In this document: positions 1 to 8,042 of the stretch, piece by piece
Numbering within the stretch: position 1 is the first letter of the stretch
How the letters are laid out: every line of letters starts with the position of its first letter
Source of the DNA: Nitrospirota bacterium
Lineage (GTDB): Bacteria; Nitrospirota_A; Leptospirillia; Leptospirillales; Leptospirillaceae
DNA: 16,590 nt
Assembly (NCBI GenBank): GCA_021838765.1
Contig: JAKCCY010000050.1
Coordinates: forward strand, 1 to 16,590
Direction of reading: 5' to 3'
Position numbers and translations under genes: made by a program
Notes under the pieces: model-generated
Database searches by the model: none
The model's input: only the letters and a program-made list of their open reading frames with translations
Told to the model about the DNA's origin: nothing

Positions 1-453
1 GATCTAGAGTTCAATAGAGAATAAAACCATAGATATAATAAAAAAATTGACTATTTACTATTTAAGTTAATTAAAAAAAATATTTAATATGATTAAATTC
101 AATATTGAAGATAGATTGACATTCAACATAAAAGAGTTCTATTGTCCTTCATCTCAAAAAAGTGATCTGTTCTCCGGAAAGTGCTTGACACTTATTCCAA
201 AAAGCCTCCCAATTTCCAACATGAACGGGAATGAGAGGTTTTTGGATAAGGATCTTCAGGAGATCTGTCGTCCCATAGCAAATGCTCGTTTTGAAACCGG
301 AAAGGAGGCCACCAGAACCATTTTGATCGAAGTCAGGGTTTGCCAGATTGTTAGGGGACGATCGATCCAACAGATTGAGTCCGCCCCAATAGATTGAACG
401 GATCGTCCCAACCTGTAAATTCCGCTCGATCCCTGATGGGATAAAAGCCAATT
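1..453. other. Non-coding or decayed region upstream of the chemoreceptor
   Basis: The first 130 bases are strongly AT-rich and the rest is of mixed composition. Open frames exist on both strands (89-397 plus, 149-451 minus). Neither has a ribosome binding site, a recognisable motif or a protein-like composition, so I do not call a gene. A TAAA at 416-419 and GATAA at 440-444 sit in front of the chemoreceptor, but their spacing does not fit a flagellar sigma-28 promoter. Confidence 0.5.
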
Positions 454-468
454 TTGATGGGAGCTCAA

Positions 469-2088
469 ATGACTATCAAGAAAAAACTTTATGTGATGTT
501 TGGCGTCATTATTCTCGTTCTTCTCTTCTCGTCTGTTGTCACCTTCCGTTCTTTCCAGAACACCCAAAAGATCATGGCCGAATCGATCTCGCTTCAAGAA
601 ACAACCAATATTGCTTCCCGTCTGACATTCCATGTGGAGGCTCTTCAAGGGGCCTTGGAAGTCGCCCTCTATGCCAATGATCCGGACTTACGGAAAAAAC
701 TTCTGAAAAAAACAATGGATCTCGATCAAAAAGACAAAAAGCTGATTGAAAAGCTTTCAAGTTCGATGATTGGGCAGGCGGGACAGGTTTATGCGCAACA
801 TCTGAAAGCTGCCCGGAAATCTTTCTATTTTGCGGAGATCCAGATCCGGGCGCTTCTGTTTGCCAATCAGGCCATAGCGGCCCAGTCGATCTACAAAGGC
901 TCTTTCCACCAATACTTCAATGCCTACAGATCTTCTGCCCTGGTGATCCAGAATTATAATGAACATCTGGTCACCAATCTGGCCACAAAAGCGAACATGA
1001 AAATTTCTCGATCCATCAAGATCTCCCTTATCCTCTCGATTGTCTTGATTGGAACGACCCTCTTTCTGGGATTGGGAATTATCCGTTCCGTTTCGGCAGG
1101 TGTCTTGACTGTCAAGAGAGAAATGGATGAAATGGCCAAGGGGAACCTTGTAAATGCCAATAGCGGATCTCAATATCATCAGAGGGACGAGTTTGGACAG
1201 ATCATCCGGGAAATGCATCAGTCGATCCATCAGATGGCCGAACTGATCCGTTCTGTCCATCGTGAGGTTGATGGAATCAACGGTCTCTCCGGCAACCTTG
1301 AAGAGAGCTCTTCAACGCTGACAAACAGACTTGAAGTGCTGAAAGACGAGTTTTCCATCTTCACCCATACGGCGGATCAGATGATTGAGGATGCATCGAC
1401 ACTGTCACGAATATTCGGAGAAACGGCAGACAGTACTAAGCGCGCCCAGGAAACCTCCGAAGAATGCGTCTTATCAATAAAGGGAGCCTTCGGTTCGGTC
1501 TTTCAGGTGACGACCTGCATAACTGAAGGACAGAAAACCATGGAGAGCCTGGTCAAACGCTCGGAAGAGATCGGGAACATCGTGACGGAGATCCGGATGA
1601 TTGCCGACCAGACGAATCTTTTGGCACTCAATGCCGCCATTGAAGCGGCCAGAGCCGGAGAACAGGGTCGCGGATTTGCCGTTGTCGCCGATGAAGTGAG
1701 AAAGCTCGCCGAAACCACCAGCCACTCGATCAATACCATCGAGTCCATCGTCCAGACTGTCCAGACGGATATCGCCACTCTTTCCACATCGCTTGAGCAG
1801 TCGGTTATGATGGTTCGTGAAAGCGAAAGGGACTACCAGACTGCCCAGGGAAGTATCGGATCGATCAGCGAAGAAATCTCCTCCATTTCAAAGCATGTTC
1901 TGGTCGATCTGAAATCCAGTGTAGAAAGCCAGATCAAGGCCATAAAAGAGGCACAAAGTCTTCTTGTCCGCTCCATACAGGGATTTGATGCTATGGAAAA
2001 GGTGTCGGGAAAAATGGGCGAACATGTTCAAAATGTCCGGGGAAATACGGAAAGTCTCAAAAAATCGGTTGTCCGATTTATTGTATAA
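469..2088 (+). CDS. Methyl-accepting chemotaxis protein
   Basis: Inner-membrane chemoreceptor of 539 residues that would pass an extracytoplasmic signal to a CheA/CheW array. TM1 spans about residues 8-27 after a basic start. A short, mostly helical sensory region covers about 30-183, TM2 about 184-207, and a HAMP domain about 208-262. The signalling domain has the conserved hairpin tip at about 380-416, with [20 protein letters not shown] followed by [13 protein letters not shown]. There is no C-terminal CheR-tethering pentapeptide; the protein ends RFIV. The ATG at 469 was chosen because GGGAG lies 5 nt upstream and it gives the usual [12 protein letters not shown] receptor start. The frame also holds TTG 454 and ATG 457 without a good binding site. 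The EAL-HDOD gene follows closely, which suggests one transcript. The ligand cannot be predicted. Confidence 0.93.
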   Translation: MTIKKKLYVMFGVIILVLLFSSVVTFRSFQNTQKIMAESISLQETTNIASRLTFHVEALQGALEVALYANDPDLRKKLLKKTMDLDQKDKKLIEKLSSSMIGQAGQVYAQHLKAARKSFYFAEIQIRALLFANQAIAAQSIYKGSFHQYFNAYRSSALVIQNYNEHLVTNLATKANMKISRSIKISLILSIVLIGTTLFLGLGIIRSVSAGVLTVKREMDEMAKGNLVNANSGSQYHQRDEFGQIIREMHQSIHQMAELIRSVHREVDGINGLSGNLEESSSTLTNRLEVLKDEFSIFTHTADQMIEDASTLSRIFGETADSTKRAQETSEECVLSIKGAFGSVFQVTTCITEGQKTMESLVKRSEEIGNIVTEIRMIADQTNLLALNAAIEAARAGEQGRGFAVVADEVRKLAETTSHSINTIESIVQTVQTDIATLSTSLEQSVMMVRESERDYQTAQGSIGSISEEISSISKHVLVDLKSSVESQIKAIKEAQSLLVRSIQGFDAMEKVSGKMGEHVQNVRGNTESLKKSVVRFIV

Positions 2089-2100
2089 AGGGAACCTAAC

Positions 2101-2142
2101 ATGACCCAAAATGACAGGATGTGGCTTCAGGTGGAGTTGTGA
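2101..2142 (+). CDS. 13-codon leader ORF in front of the EAL-HDOD gene
   Basis: This ORF encodes MTQNDRMWLQVEL. It has the better ribosome binding site of this junction: AAGGGAA starts right after the chemoreceptor stop, about 7 nt before the ATG. Its TGA (2140-2142) overlaps a GTG (2139-2141) that opens the EAL-HDOD frame, a GTGA overlap typical of translational coupling. It may be a genuine coupling leader. Alternatively, a one-base indel may have separated the true N-terminus from the rest of the EAL protein. Confidence 0.4.
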   Translation: MTQNDRMWLQVEL

Positions 2143-3401
2143 GCTCGGAAAGTCTATCAGAAGTGGTCTTTCTGGGGCGTCAGGCCATTTTTGACCGGAA
2201 TGATCGTCTTTTTGCATACGAATTGCTATTCCGGACGGCTGGAAAAAATGAAGCGGATATCGCCAACGATTCGCATGCCACAGCCCAGGTGATCATCAAC
2301 ACCATGACGGGGGTGGGGATGGAGCGGGTTCTGGGAAATATTCCGGGACTGATCAACATCGGGGAGGAATTCCTGATGAATGACCTCGTTTTTCTCCTGT
2401 CAACCGATCACTTCGTTCTGGAAATTCTCGAGACGGTACCGGTCACCGAAAAGGTGATCGCCCGATGTCAGGAGCTCAAGCAGAGGGGCTACCGTCTTGC
2501 CCTCGACGACTATGCGGGAGATTTGACAACATGGGAACCACTTCTCCCTCTCATGGATTTCGTCAAGGTCGACTTCCAGAAAGTCGGAGGAGACGATCTT
2601 GTCACTCTTGCAAATACCCTCCTTGAAAGAAAGATCCCCCTGGTCGCAGAGAAGGTGGAATCGCCAGAACAGCAAGCTCTGGCGATGAGTTTGGGGTTTT
2701 CCTATTTTCAGGGATTTTTCTTCTCCCGACCGATCGTCCTTGAATCCCGGAAAAGGGATCCTCTCTATCCGGCCCTGATGAGAATCCTGTCGCTGATTCT
2801 TTCCGACGGGGAGATCGGGGAAATTCATGACGCGGTCAAACCCCATATCGATCTGTCGATCTCCCTGATCAAGATTGCAAATGTCGTCGGAAGAAGTCCT
2901 GTTACAAAGGTCACCGGGCTTCGGCAGGCCATTATTTCCCTTGGTCGGGGCCAGATGAAACGATGGATCGAGTTGCTTCTCTTTTCACGGGCTTCCTCTG
3001 AGAACCGCTATGCCATGAACGTCTTTGGACTTGCGGTGACCCGGGCCAGATTCATGGAGATTCTCTCCGATGAGTGGATCCGGAAAGAAAGAGGGGATTC
3101 CGACCAGGCATTCATGACCGGAATGCTTTCTTTCTCTGAGAGTCTTTTGGGGTGTCCGGCGGAAGAGATCCTGCAGGATCTTCCGGCCATGGCGGAAGTG
3201 AAGGAAGCGCTGAAGGATGGGACCGGCTTTCTGGGAATGCTTCTTGCCCTTTCCCGATCGATTGAACATTCGGACGGGCCGGAAATGGAAAAGATCCTGT
3301 CGAAGGTTCCCTTCCCTGAGGAGGTCATTGCCATCGCTCTGAGCGAGTCAATGTTCTGGGCAGATGATATTGTCCGGACTTTCTCTCTGACCAACCCTTA
3401 A
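2139..3401 (+). CDS. EAL-HDOD (YuxH-like) signalling protein
   Basis: Cytoplasmic two-domain protein of about 420 residues. The N-terminal EAL-type domain (about 1-200) starts with the family hallmark FLGRQAIFDRN and carries YELLFR in place of EAL. It also has INIGEEFL, ALDDYAG in place of DDFG, VKVDF, and AEKVE in place of AEGVE, then FSYFQGFFFSRP. The C-terminal half (about 205-400) is an HDOD domain. EAL-HDOD proteins usually have degenerate phosphodiesterase sites and act as c-di-GMP-linked regulators; the altered motifs suggest the same here. GTG 2139 is preferred because it gives MSSESLSEVVFLGRQ, has AGGTGG 4 nt upstream, and overlaps the leader stop. GTG 2121 in the same frame is the alternative. 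It probably shares a transcript with the chemoreceptor. Confidence 0.88.
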   Translation: MSSESLSEVVFLGRQAIFDRNDRLFAYELLFRTAGKNEADIANDSHATAQVIINTMTGVGMERVLGNIPGLINIGEEFLMNDLVFLLSTDHFVLEILETVPVTEKVIARCQELKQRGYRLALDDYAGDLTTWEPLLPLMDFVKVDFQKVGGDDLVTLANTLLERKIPLVAEKVESPEQQALAMSLGFSYFQGFFFSRPIVLESRKRDPLYPALMRILSLILSDGEIGEIHDAVKPHIDLSISLIKIANVVGRSPVTKVTGLRQAIISLGRGQMKRWIELLLFSRASSENRYAMNVFGLAVTRARFMEILSDEWIRKERGDSDQAFMTGMLSFSESLLGCPAEEILQDLPAMAEVKEALKDGTGFLGMLLALSRSIEHSDGPEMEKILSKVPFPEEVIAIALSESMFWADDIVRTFSLTNP

Positions 3402-3463
3402 TATCAACATCCCGTCGGGACAAACAAATGATCGGGCCACGCATAAGGAAACAATCGGAATGC

Positions 3464-4543
3464 TTATTGTCTCCCGTCGATCACGGTTCGGTCCCTGCCT
3501 GCCTCCTTGGCCATATACAGAGCCGAGTCCGCCCTCTTGTACAATGAGTCCCATGATCGATCTTCCGCTATCGGAAACGCGCCCCCGATACTGAGTGTCA
3601 GCACCCGGTTGGAGATTCCCTCCACCGGTGTCGACCGGAAGGTCTGATTGATCCGTTCGGCAAATCCCTGGAGGGTCGACGGGACATACTTCCCCTGACT
3701 GAGGATCGCGAACTCCTCTCCGCCGATACGAAACAGCAACTCGACATCTTCCCGGCAATTGGCCAGAAGTACGGAAGAAACCTGCCTGAGAACCTTATCT
3801 CCTATATCATGACCATATTCATCATTGATGGATTTAAAATAATCCACATCCAAAACGAGCAAAGCGTAGCGGGAATCGTGGCTGTTGAATCGGCTATAGG
3901 CTTCTTGCATGCTCCTGGCAAAATATCTCCGGTTATATAGCTGGGTGAGCGGGTCTGTAATCGTTTCCCTTTCCAGATTCTGATTGGCTTTTTCAAGCTC
4001 CAGCAAAGTGCTTGCTCTTTCCTGTTCCAAAAAGTGCCTGTTCAACTCGGACTGCACCTTGTAGGAAAACAGTTCCACCAATTCAACAATACGGTCCTGA
4101 TGAGCCTGGTTTATCCATGGTTTTTCAAAAAATAGCGCAATATGGCCTATCAATTGTTTATTGGAGTCCCTCATCGGAACTCCGATAAAGACTTCATAAT
4201 TCGTATCACGAGCACTTTCAAAGCGATTCCGGAGTGATTCATTCACACAGACCGCTCCACCGACCTGTATATCACTCCAGTTGACTCCCTGATCGGCATA
4301 AATCAATTCACAGGGAGTTCCGGGTAATTGAAAAGCCCATGATCCAAGGGCTTTGCCTCCCTTCCATGATCCCAAGACTTCCATCTCATCGCGCCCTACT
4401 TCTTTGACATATGCGATGAAAACAAAGTCGGCTTTCAGTTGCCTCGCAAGAATTTGTGTTGCCGTTTGGAAAAAGACACTTCCGGTCAGCAATGACGTTT
4501 CGCGGAGCAATTCTTTGAGGATCCGGAAGGAATCAATACCCAT
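3464..4543 (-). CDS. GAF-GGDEF diguanylate cyclase
   Basis: Soluble protein of 359 residues predicted to make c-di-GMP from two GTP. Residues about 20-165 resemble a GAF sensor domain, followed by a short coiled-coil linker (about 165-190). The GGDEF domain runs from about 192 to the end. It has DPLTQLYNRRYF, the metal-site segment DVDYFKSINDEYGHDIGDKVL and an intact GGEEF active-site loop, so it should be catalytically competent. The allosteric I-site (RxxD five residues before GGEEF) is not canonical; the sequence there reads EDVE, so product inhibition may be weak. The ATG at 4543 is the first start after an in-frame TGA two codons upstream; its binding site is poor. It converges on the EAL-HDOD gene, with 62 bases between the stops and no clear terminator. 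Confidence 0.92.
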   Translation of the reverse strand: MGIDSFRILKELLRETSLLTGSVFFQTATQILARQLKADFVFIAYVKEVGRDEMEVLGSWKGGKALGSWAFQLPGTPCELIYADQGVNWSDIQVGGAVCVNESLRNRFESARDTNYEVFIGVPMRDSNKQLIGHIALFFEKPWINQAHQDRIVELVELFSYKVQSELNRHFLEQERASTLLELEKANQNLERETITDPLTQLYNRRYFARSMQEAYSRFNSHDSRYALLVLDVDYFKSINDEYGHDIGDKVLRQVSSVLLANCREDVELLFRIGGEEFAILSQGKYVPSTLQGFAERINQTFRSTPVEGISNRVLTLSIGGAFPIAEDRSWDSLYKRADSALYMAKEAGRDRTVIDGRQ

Positions 4544-4586
4544 GGGCGATCATCTCGTATCGAGTTTAAAAGAGGAGGAACAGTCT

Positions 4587-4742
4587 ATGCGCATAGTAAT
4601 GAGTATAGGTGTGGTGAATCTCTGGAAACAATGGTTTCCATTTTCAGCCCCACTGATTGACTGCATTTTGGGGACTCAATCAGAGTCTGGCTGGAATATC
4701 CCCAAAGAAACGGCAAATTTGAACGACTTCACAAGAGTTTGA
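4587..4742 (+). CDS. Possible 51-residue protein of unknown function
   Basis: This short ORF begins MRIVMSIGVVNLWKQW. A very good ribosome binding site (AGGAGG at 4573-4578) lies 8 nt before the ATG. Nothing in the sequence is recognisable. The strong binding site is the only reason to list it; it runs divergently from the diguanylate cyclase. Confidence 0.25.
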   Translation: MRIVMSIGVVNLWKQWFPFSAPLIDCILGTQSESGWNIPKETANLNDFTRV

Positions 4743-4933
4743 ATTCCGAATGCATCGGGTCTATCCTTTGGGAAATTCGAGGACTTGGAACACATCACAA
4801 AGAGGGTTGAAGACCAAAAATCCGCCTTCGAAGCACCCCAAAAACCGTCGGGAGAAACGACTGGATATCCGGAAATCAAACCGGTTTTCCTAATAGGTTC
4901 AAATCGGAAAAGTATCAATTTCGCTGAATCAGC

Positions 4934-5107
4934 ATGCCCATCCTATTGGGCATCAAGGTTACGGACACCCAACCAAAATTCGCCGTCATCCAGATGGCTC
5001 CAGATGACTTCCTGGCGAACTGGGAGTTTATCAGCAAGAGACTTTCCATCGAAATCACGGCACCAATACACGTGGTTCAGAGAAAGATCCGGGACTACTC
5101 CGGATAA
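4934..5107 (+). CDS. Possible 57-residue protein of unknown function
   Basis: The ORF begins MPILLGIKVTDTQPKFAVIQ and ends KIRDYSG, with a globular-looking composition. There is no clear ribosome binding site, and an in-frame TGA lies two codons upstream of the ATG. It may therefore be a remnant of a longer gene rather than a complete one. It precedes the mscL remnant by 42 bases. Confidence 0.25.
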   Translation: MPILLGIKVTDTQPKFAVIQMAPDDFLANWEFISKRLSIEITAPIHVVQRKIRDYSG

Positions 5108-5149
5108 GAGCCATGAAAGGACATTTCCGATCCGGGGGAGGGCAGGGAG

Positions 5150-5555
5150 ATGCTAAGGGGATTCACGAAGTTCATGATGCGCAGAAATATGATGGTCATG
5201 GCCGTAGGCATCATCATCGGAGCTACCTTCGGGAAAATCGTGTGTCTCCTGCTCTCCGATATGATCATGCCACCAATCGGGCTCCTGACGGGAAAAGCGG
5301 ACTTTTCGAACCTGTTTGTCGATCTTAGGCAGGGAAAGCCTCCCCCTACCCTACCCCACCCTCACGGTAGCGCAAAAGTCCGGGGCAGTAACGTTCGATT
5401 ACGGCCTTTTCATCAATACAACCATCGGCTTCGTGATCATAGGCTTCTAGGTCTTCATTCTGATCCGGTGGGTCAACCTGCTGACCACCCTGGTGCCCCG
5501 AAAGAAAGAGGTGCCGGCAGCTCCCATCAACAAGGTCTGGCCATCTTTTCTCCCC
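5150..5555 (+). pseudogene. mscL: mscL remnant, large-conductance mechanosensitive channel (frameshift and stop)
   Basis: The N-terminus closely follows MscL: a short amphipathic helix (FTKFMMRRN), then TM1 with AVGIIIGATFGKIV and MIMPPIGLLTGKADF. After FVDLRQGKP, at about 5340-5365 within a C-rich stretch, the reading frame must move forward one base. It then continues as TVAQKSGAVTFDYGLFIN and the second transmembrane segment. An in-frame TAG at 5448-5450 interrupts TM2 (IIGF*VFILIRWVN). The charged C-terminal tail (PRKKEVPAAPINK) follows. A GGGGGAGG binding site precedes the ATG, so the gene was once normal. Two lesions mean no working channel is expected unless both are sequence errors. 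The tail leads in the same frame into the outer-membrane protein gene. Confidence 0.85.
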
Positions 5556-5615
5556 GTCATTACCTGGGTGCCACCTGATGTCCACAGTTCACCTCGGTCC
5601 TCTCCTGAGAAGGCC

Positions 5616-6818
5616 ATGCTCCATCATCCCGGGCCACGCGAGAAATGGGGAGAGGCAGGAGACGGGCAGAAACAGTTTCGCTTCTTACCCCCAGCATTTG
5701 TCCTCGGCCTCCTGGCCATGCTTCTCCTCCCACCCTCTGTCCAACCGGTTTTCGCGACACCTCCTGTCTCCAAATCACAAGACCTTCTGACCCTCAAAAA
5801 CGGGGACACGCTGAAGGGCAAGCTTGATTCGGGAGACGCCAAGACCATCACCTTCGTTTCAGAGGGGGCAGGAAAGCTCGTGATCTCCTGGACCTATGTG
5901 AGATCCCTTCGCGTTCCCGAGCCCTTTGCCGTCCTTACCAAAAACATCAGGGTCCGGCAAGGCCATCCAAACCGGCAGGTCCCGGAGGGCTCCCTCGATG
6001 TGGAGGGACAGACCCTAACAGTGGGTACCTCTTCGGGGCCGGTGCGGATGCCGGTTGCCGCCGTCACCCATCTGGTCGAGTCAAAAACCTATGAAAAAAT
6101 GGTCAACGGCGCGGAACACTTCTGGCAGGGCTGGAACGGGTCGCTGAGCGGAGGGGCAAGCCTCGTCGAGGCAACCCAGAGTCTCGAAACCTTCAACTTC
6201 GGAACCGCCTTCACAAGAACGATCCCGACCGTCTCCTGGCTCGAACCGGACGACCGGAGCATCCTGGGATTTACCAGCACCTACGGAACCATTTCCCAAC
6301 CCAACTCCCCGTCCATCTCGACCTCCATCTTCCACGGAAACGCCGAACAGGACCAATATTTTTCAAGGGACTTCTACGCCCTGGTCCAAGCCCTCTACGA
6401 CCATAACTCGACCACGGGACTGAACCTCCAGCAGAACTATGGAGCCGGGGTGGGATACACCGCTCTCAGGCGTCCTTCCCAGGAGCTTTCTTTTACTCTC
6501 ACGGCAAGCTACATCGACCAGCAGTTCCAGGTGGCAAGCGCCGACCAGAACCTGGTCGGGGCCACCTTCACCGTCACCTATTTCTACAAGTTTCCCCACG
6601 ACATCACCTTTAATGAAAACTCCTACATCACGCCGGCGTTCAACAACTCCAGCGCTTGGTTCGCCTATCTCTCGGCAGGTGTGACCATCCCGGTGATCGA
6701 CTCCCTGGCTTTCTCCATTCAGGCTATCGACAACTACTGGAACGCCCCCGCTCCCGGATTCGTCAACAACTCCTTCCAGTTGAACACGAACCTGAGCTAC
6801 ACGATCCCCTCCTTCTGA
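5616..6818 (+). CDS. DUF481-like beta-barrel outer-membrane protein
   Basis: Predicted 400-residue secreted protein. After a rather long N-region there is a hydrophobic core (about 24-41) and a likely signal-peptidase site after PVFA (about residue 47). The mature N-terminal part (about 55-170) has a small beta domain starting DLLTLKNGDTLKGKL. The C-terminal 220 residues alternate polar and hydrophobic positions with many aromatics, as in a beta-barrel, and the last residue is Phe, the usual BAM signal. HFWQGWNGSLSGGASL and FNFGTAFTRTIP resemble the DUF481 family of putative outer-membrane proteins; the substrate is unknown. The frame stays open upstream to GTG 5493, but that part is the tail of the mscL remnant, so ATG 5616 (AGAAGG just upstream, spacing only 2) was chosen. 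Confidence 0.75.
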   Translation: MLHHPGPREKWGEAGDGQKQFRFLPPAFVLGLLAMLLLPPSVQPVFATPPVSKSQDLLTLKNGDTLKGKLDSGDAKTITFVSEGAGKLVISWTYVRSLRVPEPFAVLTKNIRVRQGHPNRQVPEGSLDVEGQTLTVGTSSGPVRMPVAAVTHLVESKTYEKMVNGAEHFWQGWNGSLSGGASLVEATQSLETFNFGTAFTRTIPTVSWLEPDDRSILGFTSTYGTISQPNSPSISTSIFHGNAEQDQYFSRDFYALVQALYDHNSTTGLNLQQNYGAGVGYTALRRPSQELSFTLTASYIDQQFQVASADQNLVGATFTVTYFYKFPHDITFNENSYITPAFNNSSAWFAYLSAGVTIPVIDSLAFSIQAIDNYWNAPAPGFVNNSFQLNTNLSYTIPSF

Positions 6819-6893
6819 GCGTGGGGCACCAAATTTTAGCGCACGAGAAGGACAGTCCTCAGTCAAAGAGTGGGAAGAGGTAAAACTATAAGG

Positions 6894-6995
6894 ATGGATT
6901 CTCTCGGATCTTGAAGGACTCAGGACATGAAAAAAGCCAGCTTTTACGCTGGCTTGATCACTTTACCGGAGATCTTGGATGGCTTTGGATCTGGC
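6894..6995. repeat. 102-bp direct repeat, left copy
   Basis: This matches 16474-16575 base for base except at two positions (6901 and 6914). It contains the terminator hairpin and ends at CTGGC, just before a T-arm-like sequence. The pair brackets the accessory-gene region, and I read the left copy as the original downstream flank of a tRNA/tmRNA gene. Confidence 0.95.
6930..6955 (-). terminator. Rho-independent terminator (left repeat copy)
   Basis: On the minus strand AAGCCAGC, a 6-nt loop and GCTGGCTT form an 8-bp stem followed by further T residues. In this copy no complete gene lies upstream of it on the minus strand, only a T-arm remnant. It looks like a displaced copy of the terminator at 16510-16535. 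Confidence 0.7.
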
Positions 6996-7012
6996 GGCGG
7001 CGGGAATCGAAT
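6996..7012 (-). other. tRNA/tmRNA 3'-end remnant, candidate attachment-site core
   Basis: Read on the minus strand this is ATTCGATTCCCGCCGCC, the form of a T-loop, T-stem and acceptor start. It follows the left 102-bp repeat directly. The last bases of a complete 3' end (TCCACCA) are missing here but present next to the right repeat copy. This is what one side of an integrated element would show. Confidence 0.5.
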
Positions 7013-7065
7013 AGTCATATGAGATAGCCTATTTTAGACGATTTCATAGATTTAAAATTTAGATC

Positions 7066-7088
7066 ATACCCCCAAAAATACCCCCAAA
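7066..7088. repeat. Tandem ATACCCCC repeats, possible integrase arm sites
   Basis: Two copies of ATACCCCCAAA stand 12 bases apart. From memory, tandem GGGGGTA-type motifs are common between attachment cores and integrase genes of tRNA-targeting elements. Their place 54 bases inside the T-arm remnant fits that role. No integrase follows. Confidence 0.4.
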
Positions 7089-7161
7089 CTTGTCTCGCTG
7101 GGAAGGGGGATTCTTCGAAAAGAGAACAGTGAAACCAGAAAGATGTGGCTTCTAGGGCCAA

Positions 7162-7377
7162 TCAAGTTTTTGTCAAATCCGGAGCAGGAATCTGTTCGAA
7201 AGAAAAATGAGAAATATCCGCCCGAATGCTGACATGTTCTATAGCCATGGCACATATTTGACCTTCATGGTCGATATCGATCAGCGTGTTTTCGTCCAGA
7301 TCGCTTGTTTCCCTCACGTCTGCTTCCCTGAACTCAATGTAAAGGGTGTCCGTATCGCCAAAATATTTGACTTTCAT
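7162..7377 (-). CDS. DUF2283 family protein
   Basis: Small protein of 71 residues with the DUF2283 pattern: MKVKYFGDTDTLYIEF at the start, then ETSDLDENTLIDID and a weakly conserved tail. The biochemical role of DUF2283 is not known; its members are common in small mobile operons, often next to small toxin-like proteins. The ATG overlaps the stop of the preceding small ORF by 4 nt (ATGA), so translation was probably coupled. It is the last gene of a three-gene minus-strand cluster (7755 to 7162) whose middle gene is broken. Confidence 0.85.
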   Translation of the reverse strand: MKVKYFGDTDTLYIEFREADVRETSDLDENTLIDIDHEGQICAMAIEHVSIRADISHFSFEQIPAPDLTKT

Positions 7378-7613
7378 GGGCTGAACCCTCGATCAAAAAA
7401 GGCATTATGAACGGTTTCACCATCGGGGAGAAGAATGACCCGAAGATATTTTCCCTCTTCGAGAATCAACCCCCATCGTCGAATGGGTCCGTCCTCCTGG
7501 ATTGTTGCCTTCACAGGATGTTGAATCACTCTTTCAATCCATTAAAATCAGACTATAGCCAGATCAGGCCGATTTCGCATTGAGAGAAATATTGGGTGAA
7601 TTTCACGGCTCAT
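7374..7613 (-). pseudogene. Small conserved protein, interrupted by two stops
   Basis: Reading from ATG 7613 gives MSREIHPIFLSMRNRPDLAIV, then TGA, one codon, TAA. The same frame continues WIERVIQHPVKATIQEDGPI, RRWG, KYLRVILLPDGETVHNAFFD, RGFSP. The continuity of protein-like sequence on both sides of the stops points to a broken gene of about 79 codons. A shortened 51-residue product from GTG 7529 remains possible. The C-terminal part resembles small proteins often encoded just before DUF2283 genes (recollection, no family name given). Its start overlaps the 7603-7755 ORF by 11 nt and its end overlaps the DUF2283 gene by 4 nt. Confidence 0.6.
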
Positions 7614-7755
7614 CTTCCGCCACGATTGATTCTCCTCCCAGAGCTTCCATGGGGACTGACCTTGTGGCAAAAAGTTTTGGAAGCCGCGTAAATCGCTCGG
7701 ACATCAAAACTAAATCATACTCGACTACAGTGCCTTCTTTCATTGAAAGTTCCAT
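7603..7755 (-). CDS. Small protein of unknown function, first gene of the DUF2283 operon
   Basis: Intact ORF of 50 residues starting MELSMKEGTVVEYDLVLMSE and continuing RFTRLPKLFATRSVPMEALG, then GESIVAEDEP. The composition is acidic and protein-like. The stop overlaps the next start by 11 nt in the same orientation, which supports a real compact operon. A second possible start is ATG 7743, with GGAA upstream. I do not recognise the family. Size, acidity and position are those of an antitoxin-type partner, but that is only an inference. Confidence 0.5.
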   Translation of the reverse strand: MELSMKEGTVVEYDLVLMSERFTRLPKLFATRSVPMEALGGESIVAEDEP

Positions 7756-7832
7756 TTTCCATCTCTACAAGGAGCAACTGTCCCGGGAGATCGCCGCCCC
7801 GATCCCAGAGGAGGCCGCCCTGTCCATGATCA

Positions 7833-7873
7833 CCGACCGACTCCTTCCCTATTCTAGGGAAGGAGTCGGTCGG
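7833..7873. repeat. Perfect 19-bp inverted repeat with 3-nt loop
   Basis: The arms CCGACCGACTCCTTCCCTA (7833-7851) and TAGGGAAGGAGTCGGTCGG (7855-7873) are fully complementary and separated by TTC. Neither strand has a T-run after it, so it is not a standard terminator. It would form a very stable hairpin in single-stranded DNA or RNA. Confidence 0.95.
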
Positions 7874-8042
7874 CATGGCCCGCCAGTATTGCGGGCGTCT
7901 TCGTCGGCTAAGCAGGCAATTCTCTCTTTAGCAGGCATGCTTGCTCATTCCCTCTAGAAATTTGGTGGTCTCACTCACAATCTGGTTTTTCGGCACTCGG
8001 AACCGGAATCCGATAAGGTACCCTTTCTGTTGCTGGATGTTT

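Larger units (their letters stand above)
4544..5149. other. Gene-poor stretch between the cyclase and the mscL remnant
   Basis: No recognisable gene is present. Two short plus-strand ORFs (4587-4742 and 4934-5107) are listed separately as weak candidates. The remaining open frames on either strand lack binding sites and protein-like composition. No long repeats or strong hairpins were seen. Confidence 0.5.

Noticed and set aside
416..444. Sigma-28-type promoter before the chemoreceptor (TAAA ... GATAA)
   Set aside because: The spacer is about 17 nt instead of 15 and the GCC part of the -10 element is absent.
149..451. Minus-strand frame of 100 codons upstream of the chemoreceptor
   Set aside because: No binding site, no recognisable motif, composition like a random frame.
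7833..7873. Hairpin as a rho-independent terminator
   Set aside because: No T-run on either strand and no gene ending next to it.
7580..7957. Plus-strand frame of 125 codons
   Set aside because: It reads through the perfect 19-bp hairpin and lies opposite the small overlapping minus-strand genes, which have the more protein-like sequence.
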